Origin: JAUWOY01 sp034431315
GTDB taxonomy: Bacteria; Chloroflexota; Anaerolineae; VGOG01
Assembly (NCBI GenBank): GCA_034431315.1
Contig: DAOUDK010000086.1
Location: 1-17,752, forward strand
Length of the DNA: 17,752 nucleotides
Direction: 5' to 3'
Shown: in pieces, positions 6,012 through 12,783 of the stretch
Layout: each line of letters opens with the position of its first letter
Position numbering within the stretch: the stretch's first letter is position 1
The notes under the pieces: generated by a model
The model's input: only the letters and a program-made list of their open reading frames with translations
What the model was told of the DNA's origin: nothing
Database searches by the model: none
Translations under genes and position numbers: made by a program

Positions 6012-7079
6012 ATGCAAGCTAGAATCGCTGTTCTGCCGGGCGACGGCATCGGGCCAGAGGTGGTCGCCGAGGCAGTCAAGGTGCTGAAACGAGTGGCCGA
6101 AGTTCATGGGCACTCGTTCAGGTTCGAGGAGGGTCTCATTGGCGGGGTGGCGATTGATGAGACTGGTTGCCCCTTGCCCGACGAGGTGCTGACCTTATGC
6201 CAGGCCAGCGACGCCGTCCTCCTGGCCGCGGTGGGCGACCCCAAGTACGACGATCCAACCCTCAAGGTGCGCCCTGAGCAGGGGCTACTGGCCCTGCGCA
6301 AGGGGTTAGGAGTCTTCGCCAACCTGCGGCCCGTCAAGCTATACAAGGAACTGCTCCATGCCTCGACGATCAAGCCAGAGGTCATCGCCGAGGTGGATCT
6401 GGTGGTGGTGCGCGAGCTCACGGGTGGCATCTACTTCGGCGAACGAGGGCGCAAGACCGTCGGTAGCGCGGAGGCGGCCTATGATACTCTGCTCTATTCC
6501 GTCCCTGAGGTCGAGCGGGTGGTGCGCCTGGCCTTTGACCTGGCACGACAGCGGCGCAAGAAGGTGACTTCGGTGGACAAGGCCAACGTACTGGAGAGCT
6601 CCCGCCTGTGGCGCGAGACGGCTGAGCGGGTGGCCAGCGAGTATCCCGATGTCGAGTTCGAGAGCATGTACGTGGACATCGCCGCCATGCGCCTGGTACG
6701 CTATCCCAGCGTGTTCGACGTCATGGTCACAGGCAACATGTTCGGCGATATCCTCACCGATGAGGCGTCCATGCTGGCTGGCTCGATGGGCATGCTGCCC
6801 TCGGCCTCGCTGCGGGGCGACGCCTTCGGCCTGTACGAGCCCATTCACGGTTCCGCGCCCAAATACACCGGACTGAACGTGGTCAATCCCATTGCCACCA
6901 TCCTCAGCGGCGCCATGTTGCTCCGTTACTCACTGAGGTTGGAGAAGGAAGCTGCTGCTGTAGAGGCTGCCGTGGCTGCCGTGCTGAAACAGGGCTACCG
7001 CACCAGGGACATTGCCGAAGAGGGGAAACAGCAGGTCGGCACCCAGGAGATGGGAGATCTAATTGCTGGTCAAATCTGA
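6012..7079 (+). CDS. leuB: 3-isopropylmalate dehydrogenase
   Basis: It oxidises and decarboxylates 3-isopropylmalate to 2-oxoisocaproate with NAD+. In the citramalate route it acts on 3-methylmalate to give 2-oxobutyrate. ATG 6012 follows AGGGAGG (5998-6004). The 355-aa length is typical. The order of motifs is standard: PGDGIGPEVV near the N-terminus, RELTGGIYFG with R134 and Y141, DKANVL with K190, the metal-binding VTGNMFGDILTDEAS, then the nucleotide-binding LYEPIHGSAP and NPIATILS. ilvE follows after 17 bases with its own ribosome site. The hairpin before the start is the only unusual feature. Confidence 0.96.
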   Translation: MQARIAVLPGDGIGPEVVAEAVKVLKRVAEVHGHSFRFEEGLIGGVAIDETGCPLPDEVLTLCQASDAVLLAAVGDPKYDDPTLKVRPEQGLLALRKGLGVFANLRPVKLYKELLHASTIKPEVIAEVDLVVVRELTGGIYFGERGRKTVGSAEAAYDTLLYSVPEVERVVRLAFDLARQRRKKVTSVDKANVLESSRLWRETAERVASEYPDVEFESMYVDIAAMRLVRYPSVFDVMVTGNMFGDILTDEASMLAGSMGMLPSASLRGDAFGLYEPIHGSAPKYTGLNVVNPIATILSGAMLLRYSLRLEKEAAAVEAAVAAVLKQGYRTRDIAEEGKQQVGTQEMGDLIAGQI

Positions 7080-7096
7080 AGTAAAGGAGTATCACC

Positions 7097-8017
7097 ATGT
7101 CTATTCCCAAATCAGAGAAAATCTGGTTCAATGGTCAATTCGTGCCCTGGGACGAGGCCCAGGTGCACGTCACAGCCCACGTGCTACATTACGGCTCCAA
7201 CGTCTTCGAGGGCATCCGATGCTACAGCACCACTCAGGGACCAGCCATCTTCTGCTTGGATGCCCATGTTGACCGCCTGTACAAGTCGGCCAGAATCTAT
7301 CGCATGGAAGTGCCCTATTCGCCGGAGCAAATGCGACAGGCCATCATGGACACGGTGCAGGTGAACAGTCACCAATCCTGCTACATCCGTCCACTGGTCT
7401 TCCGTGGGGTTGATGGCCTGGGGCTCGACCCGCGCCAATGCCCGGTGGAGGTGGTCATCATCACCTTCGAGTGGGGCCGCTACCTGGGGCCGGAAGCTTT
7501 GGAACAAGGAGTTGACGTGTGCGTATCCTCCTGGGCACGCATGGCTCCCAACACCTACCCGGCTTTAGCCAAGGCGGGAGGGCATTACACCAATTCGCAA
7601 CTCATCACCCTGGAGGCCCTGGAGAACGGTTACACCGAGGGCATCGCTCTGGACGTGTTTGGCCACGTGAGCGAAGGCGCTGGGGAGAACATCTTTCTGG
7701 TGGAGAGTGAAGTCGTCCGCACCCCACCCCTGGCCTCGTCCATCCTGGGCGGGATCACGCGAGGTTGCGCCATCACCCTGGCCCGCGATCTGGGATACGA
7801 GGTGCGGGAGGAGCTGATTCCCCGCGAGGCCCTCTACATCGCCGATGAGGTCTTCTTCACCGGCACGGCGGCTGAGATCACCCCTATCCGCTCCATTGAC
7901 CACATCCCCATCGGCACTGGCCGTCGCGGCCCCGTCACCGAGCGCATCCAGAGCGAGTTCCTGGGCATCACATCGGGCCAGGTGGCGGATCGGTATGGTT
8001 GGCTTACCCCGGTTTAG
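7097..8017 (+). CDS. ilvE: branched-chain amino acid aminotransferase
   Basis: It is a PLP-dependent fold-type IV transaminase that completes Val, Leu and Ile synthesis using glutamate. The 306-aa length matches bacterial IlvE. Motifs in order are HVLHYGSNVFEGIRCY, RPLVFRG, the PLP lysine K159 in AKAGGHYTNS, SEGAGENIFLV, SSILGGITR, and the phosphate-binding FFTGTAAEITPI. The start is ATG 7097 after AAGGAG (7084-7089). It lies between leuB (17-base gap) and cimA (19-base gap). A D-amino acid transaminase or ADC lyase of the same fold is less likely given the BCAT-specific motifs and the operon context. Confidence 0.94.
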   Translation: MSIPKSEKIWFNGQFVPWDEAQVHVTAHVLHYGSNVFEGIRCYSTTQGPAIFCLDAHVDRLYKSARIYRMEVPYSPEQMRQAIMDTVQVNSHQSCYIRPLVFRGVDGLGLDPRQCPVEVVIITFEWGRYLGPEALEQGVDVCVSSWARMAPNTYPALAKAGGHYTNSQLITLEALENGYTEGIALDVFGHVSEGAGENIFLVESEVVRTPPLASSILGGITRGCAITLARDLGYEVREELIPREALYIADEVFFTGTAAEITPIRSIDHIPIGTGRRGPVTERIQSEFLGITSGQVADRYGWLTPV

Positions 8018-8020
8018 GGA

Positions 8021-8036
8021 GATTAGAGATTAGAGA

Positions 8037-8041
<5 letters not shown>
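8021..8041. repeat. GATTAGA heptamer repeat at the cimA start
   Basis: Three 7-nt units (GATTAGA, GATTAGA, GATTGGA) fill the ilvE-cimA gap, possibly preceded by a degenerate unit TTAGGGA at 8014-8020. The TTG start codon of cimA (8037-8039) lies inside the third unit. Confidence 0.7.
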
Positions 8042-9602
<1,561 letters not shown>

Positions 9603-9659
9603 CGTCCATGTGTTGCGGCGATAGCTGAGGTATAGAAGCCGAAAACTGTGTAGCCAGGC

Positions 9660-9688
9660 TTGACTTTCATCTCCCTTTATGCTATCAT
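9660..9688 (+). promoter_or_regulatory. sigma-70-type promoter downstream of cimA
   Basis: TTGACT (9660-9665) and TATCAT (9683-9688) are separated by 17 bases, with TG one base upstream of the -10 (extended -10). Each hexamer matches consensus at five of six positions. It would start transcription near 9695, just before the small frame at 9716. Confidence 0.65.
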
Positions 9689-9715
9689 ATCCCCAGATTT
9701 GGGAGAGGGCTGGGG

Positions 9716-9907
9716 ATGACTGGCAAGCCGTGGGACGAGACTATCAAAGTCAGTTTTTTGGGGCGTGAGGATTACTTTGCCTACTTATTACGCCTATGCC
9801 ACGGCATCAGGCAAGCTGCTTCACGCCCGGAGGACACCGCATCCTTAAGTCATAGCAATTTATCGGTATCTCAAAAGCGTGGAGCAGACAGGCCCACGCT
9901 TTTTTGA
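9716..9907 (+). CDS. small hypothetical protein or gene remnant (63 aa)
   Basis: I do not recognise this frame. ATG 9716 follows a purine-rich GGGAGAGG at about 9700-9707 and a strong promoter, so expression is plausible. The first ~30 residues (MTGKPWDETIKV..., then an aromatic/leucine-rich stretch) look protein-like. The rest is Ser/Arg-rich and low in character, and the stop codon falls inside the terminator-like hairpin at 9868-9908. This suggests the 5' end of a gene whose remainder was replaced by the repeat. A small functional protein cannot be excluded. Confidence 0.35.
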   Translation: MTGKPWDETIKVSFLGREDYFAYLLRLCHGIRQAASRPEDTASLSHSNLSVSQKRGADRPTLF

Positions 9908-9908
9908 T
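9868..9908. terminator. terminator-like hairpin repeat, copy 1
   Basis: AAAAGCGTGG (9873-9882) pairs with CCACGCTTTT (9894-9903) around the 11-nt loop AGCAGACAGGC, followed by more T. The arms carry A and T runs, so it could terminate in both directions. A copy with three differences over 43 bases is at 15835-15877, including a nearly identical loop, so this is a repeat family rather than two independent terminators. Confidence 0.75.
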
Positions 9909-9925
9909 TACCTGGAGGGTGACCC

Positions 9926-9954
9926 TGGACAAAATCAGGGTTTTGTGGTATCAT
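9926..9954 (+). promoter_or_regulatory. promoter for the SBBP-repeat gene
   Basis: TGGACA (9926-9931) and TATCAT (9949-9954) are 17 bases apart, with an extended -10 TG at 9946-9947. The predicted start near 9961 gives a leader of roughly 170 bases before ATG 10135. Confidence 0.55.
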
Positions 9955-10134
9955 TGGGACAAGTAGGGAAAACCGCCGCGAATGCACCAGTGCGGCAGAA
10001 AGCGATAGAGTTTCTCAGTAGCCACCGAAGGCTTCTTTGCGTTGGCAATGATTCTGCTTTCGGCTGTTGTTTTTCTGTGGTCAAGAAGATTGGCCATGAA
10101 TTGGGCGAACAAGTAGATGCCAAAGGAGATTACC
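9955..10134 (+). other. long 5' leader of the SBBP-repeat gene
   Basis: This stretch has no supported gene. It contains small inverted repeats such as GCCGC/GCGGC (around 9972-9994), GAG-TTT-CTC (10008-10016) and GCC-ACCGAA-GGC (10022-10033), then a T-rich segment near 10068-10076. No known riboswitch class is recognised. The Shine-Dalgarno AAAGGAG (10121-10127) closes it. Confidence 0.4.
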
Positions 10135-12324
10135 ATGCAATGCGAACACAAGTCCAAGCTATTCTTGGCCGTTTTGATAGTCTTTTCCGTTACCGGGGTG
10201 CGATTCCAGGCGCCGTCATTGGCCGCGCCTGTCACCGGTAGCGCCCTCGCCCTGTCCAGCAAGTTGAAGGAGCTGGGAGCCTACGGCAAGCTGCCCCTGA
10301 GCTTTGAGGCCAATCAGGGCCAGACTGATGGCCAGGCGAAGTTCCTGTCCCGCGGCAGCGGTTACACCTTGTTTCTCACCGCCAGAGAGGCAGTGCTGTC
10401 CTTAAGCCAGCCCGACGCACACGCTGTGCTGCGCATGCAACTCCTCGGCGCCAACCCCGATCCCCAGGTAGTAGGGCTGGACGAGCTGCCGGGCAAAGTC
10501 AACTACTTCATCGGCAACGACCCGCAAAACTGGCGCACCGGTATCCCTACCTACACCCGGGTTTGGTACCATGACGTCTACCCCGGCGTTGACCTGGTCT
10601 ACTACGGCAACCAGGGGCAACTGGAGTACGACTTGGTAGTGGCCCCCGGCGCCGACCCCAAAGCCATCCAGCTCCGCTTTGAGGGCGCGGACAAGATCAG
10701 TCTGGACGATCAGGACAACCTCATCGCGCACATCGCCGGTGGCAAGGTCATCCAGCGCGCCCCCGTCATCTATCAGGAAGTGGGTGGTGCCAGACAGGAA
10801 ATCTCCGGTGGCTACGCGCTCCAGGGCGAGGGTCGGGTTGGCTTTCAGGTGGCCGCCTACGATGCCAGCAGGCCGCTGATTATTGATCCGGTGTTGGAAT
10901 ACTCCAGCTACCTGGGCGGCAGCGAGCGCGACTATGGCCACGGCATCGCTGTGGACGGCGCCGGCAACGCCTACGTCACGGGCGAGACCCACTCGGACAA
11001 CTTCCCCACGACCGCGGGTAGCTTCCAGCCCACCGCGGGCGGAAGCATAGACGCTTTCGTGACGAAGTTTAGCGCCGACAGCTTCACCCTGATCTACTCC
11101 ACCTACCTCGGCGGCGACGGTATTGACGCGGCCTACGCCATCGACGTGGACGCCAGCGGCAACGCCTACCTGACGGGCCTGGCATCGACCGACTTCCCCA
11201 CGACGCCAGGCAGCTTCCAGACTGAGCACGCCGGTGGCACAGACGCTTTCGTGGCTAAGCTGAACGCCGCCGGCTCCACCCTGGTCTACTCCACGTTCCT
11301 CGGGGGTAGAGGCTATGACCAGACCTGGGGCATCGCCGTGGACGGCGACGGCAGCGCCTACGTGACGGGCTCCACCCTAAAACCGGGGGACGACTTCCCC
11401 GTTACCCCCGGGGCCTTCCAGCCCTCTCGCGGTGGGCCCGACCCCGCTGCCTTCGTCACCAAGTTCAACCCTACCGGCTCCGCCTTGGAATACTCTACCC
11501 ACCTCGGCGGCAGCGAGACAGACAGCGGCTACGACATCGCCGTGCTCGGGGGGTACGCCTACGTCACCGGTAGGACTGGTTCGACCGACTTCCCCACGAC
11601 CGTGGGGGCCTTCGACACTACCCTCGGCGCCAGCACCGACGCCTTCGTGACCAAGATGAATGCCGACGGCTCCGGCCTCGTCTACTCCACCTACCTCGGC
11701 AGCAGCCGCGGTGACGTGGGCTTCGGCATCGCCGTGGACCTCACCGGCCATGCCTACGTGACGGGCGAGACCCATTTTGACGACTTCCCTACGACGCCGG
11801 GCGCCTTCCAGACGAGCCGGGGCGGCTCGGCCGGCGATGTGGACGCTTTCGTGACGAGGCTGAACGCCGCCGGCGACGCCCTCATCTGCTCTAGCTTCCT
11901 CGGTGGCAGTAGTGTAGAGCACGGCGCCGGCATCGCCGTGGACGGCGCCGGCAACGCCTACCTGACCGGTTGGACCTCTTCGACCAACTTCCCCATCGTC
12001 CATCCCATCCCCGGCGGCAGCGAGAACCAGGACGGCGAGGTCTACGTGACCAAGGTGGATACCGAGGCTTGCGCCATCGTCCACTCCAGCTTCATGGGCG
12101 GCAGCGAGAAGGACCGCACCGGCGGCGACAAGGGGGACCCCGCCGGCAACCCCATCGCCGTGGACGCCGAGGGCTGCGTCTACGTGACGGGCCGGACCAA
12201 GTCGACCGACTTCCCCACAACGCCGGGCGCCTTCCAGGCCGCTTTCGGTGGCCCTGATGCTGACGCCTTTGTCGCAAAAATCTGCCCCGGGGCTTTCATC
12301 TACCTTCCTCTTGTGGTCAAATAA
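10135..12324 (+). CDS. secreted SBBP (beta-propeller) repeat protein
   Basis: ATG 10135 is preferred over in-frame ATG 10117 because AAAGGAG lies 7 bases before it. The 729-aa product has a basic N-terminus and a hydrophobic stretch with likely signal cleavage near residue 31 (SLA before APVTG). A DUF7948-like N-terminal domain (about 45-250) starts with PLSFEANQGQTD. From about 255 there are seven SBBP repeats, marked by YSTYLGG-type and IAVDGAGNAYVTG segments followed by FPTTPGAFQ and DAFVTKLN, consistent with a seven-bladed propeller. The C-terminus is YLPLVVK, also seen in the 991-aa protein. An extracellular structural or binding role is inferred; no catalytic residues are seen. It lies between the two cimA 3' copies and has its own promoter. 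Confidence 0.9.
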   Translation: MQCEHKSKLFLAVLIVFSVTGVRFQAPSLAAPVTGSALALSSKLKELGAYGKLPLSFEANQGQTDGQAKFLSRGSGYTLFLTAREAVLSLSQPDAHAVLRMQLLGANPDPQVVGLDELPGKVNYFIGNDPQNWRTGIPTYTRVWYHDVYPGVDLVYYGNQGQLEYDLVVAPGADPKAIQLRFEGADKISLDDQDNLIAHIAGGKVIQRAPVIYQEVGGARQEISGGYALQGEGRVGFQVAAYDASRPLIIDPVLEYSSYLGGSERDYGHGIAVDGAGNAYVTGETHSDNFPTTAGSFQPTAGGSIDAFVTKFSADSFTLIYSTYLGGDGIDAAYAIDVDASGNAYLTGLASTDFPTTPGSFQTEHAGGTDAFVAKLNAAGSTLVYSTFLGGRGYDQTWGIAVDGDGSAYVTGSTLKPGDDFPVTPGAFQPSRGGPDPAAFVTKFNPTGSALEYSTHLGGSETDSGYDIAVLGGYAYVTGRTGSTDFPTTVGAFDTTLGASTDAFVTKMNADGSGLVYSTYLGSSRGDVGFGIAVDLTGHAYVTGETHFDDFPTTPGAFQTSRGGSAGDVDAFVTRLNAAGDALICSSFLGGSSVEHGAGIAVDGAGNAYLTGWTSSTNFPIVHPIPGGSENQDGEVYVTKVDTEACAIVHSSFMGGSEKDRTGGDKGDPAGNPIAVDAEGCVYVTGRTKSTDFPTTPGAFQAAFGGPDADAFVAKICPGAFIYLPLVVK

Positions 12325-12379
12325 GAAGTCATACGCAATCGCTGGGAAATAGAAAAACATTGAGACGGGAGGAACAGCC

Positions 12380-12484
12380 ATGAAGACAATCCAAATCGAG
12401 GTTTCCATCTCTGCACCACCCGATCTCGTTTGGTGGGCTTGGACGAGACCTGACCGACTACAAGGTGCGCATCCTGGACAGTGA
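12380..12484 (+). pseudogene. truncated AHSA1/SRPBCC-type gene start
   Basis: A good ribosome site (GGGAGG, about 12368-12373) precedes ATG 12380. The first ~23 residues (MKTIQIEVSISAPPDLVWWA, then WTR) look like the N-terminal strand and helix of an AHSA1/START-like (SRPBCC) protein. From 12448 the DNA becomes the cimA 3' copy in a different frame, and the product ends at TGA 12482-12484 after 34 codons. The gene is therefore broken by recombination. The family call rests on a short stretch and is moderate. Confidence 0.6.
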
Positions 12485-12653
12485 GGCCGGCACGGCGGCT
12501 CAGGTGCGCGTCCTCATTGATTCCGCCTGGGGAAGCCGCACCTGGAGCACGGTGGGCTCTTCACCTAACATCATCGAGGCCAGTTGGCAGGCCCTGGCCG
12601 ATAGCTTGGAGTATGGGTTGTTGAACGGGCTCGGAGCTTGACGTCCATGTGTT
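12448..12653 (+). pseudogene. cimA: cimA 3' fragment (direct repeat copy B)
   Basis: A gap-free 206-base copy of 9409-9614 encodes the last ~63 residues of the CimA regulatory domain in the original frame, ending at TGA 12639-12641. It has no start and no catalytic domain, so it is non-functional. Of seven differences from copy A, five are synonymous third or first positions. The other two fall in one codon (AGC to GGG, Ser to Gly). This pattern suggests the fragment diverged while still part of a working gene. Confidence 0.93.
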
Positions 12654-12682
12654 ACTGCGGTAGCTGGCGAAGGAAGCTGTCA

Positions 12683-12715
12683 CCTCTTCTCATCGTATCT
12701 TGAGAAGAGGTTTTT
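12683..12715 (+). terminator. rho-independent terminator
   Basis: CCTCTTCTCA (12683-12692) pairs perfectly with TGAGAAGAGG (12701-12710) around an 8-nt loop and is followed by five T (12711-12715). It stands after cimA copy B, where one expects the end of the operon. The functional cimA copy has no comparable terminator within the next 60 bases. Confidence 0.88.
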
Positions 12716-12730
12716 CATACTGATTGCGAT

Positions 12731-12759
12731 TTGCTTTCTCTGCTCCTCTATGCTACACT
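12731..12759 (+). promoter_or_regulatory. promoter for the 991-aa secreted protein
   Basis: TTGCTT (12731-12736), a 17-base spacer, and TACACT (12754-12759) with an extended -10 TG at 12751-12752. Aligned to the promoter at 9660, about 20 of 31 positions match, including TATGCTA. The leader before ATG 12784 would be under 20 bases. Confidence 0.5.
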
Positions 12760-12783
12760 ATTCATTGAGAGGGGGTGAGCCCA

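Noticed and set aside
9935..10134. c-di-GMP (GEMM) riboswitch, because CAACGCAAAG appears on the minus strand
   Set aside because: The rest of the GEMM core and tetraloop/receptor are not present, the orientation is opposite to the gene, and no minus-strand gene follows.
9879..10241. 120-residue frame overlapping the SBBP gene start
   Set aside because: It begins inside the terminator hairpin, runs through the leader and overlaps the signal-peptide coding region out of frame. It has no ribosome site or family features.
11377..12408. 343-residue minus-strand frame opposite the SBBP gene
   Set aside because: It mirrors the repeat structure of the + strand propeller repeats and has no independent motif, so it is a complementary artefact.
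12775..12783. GTG 12775 as start of the 991-aa protein
   Set aside because: It overlaps the best Shine-Dalgarno, while ATG 12784 has proper spacing and a normal signal-peptide start.
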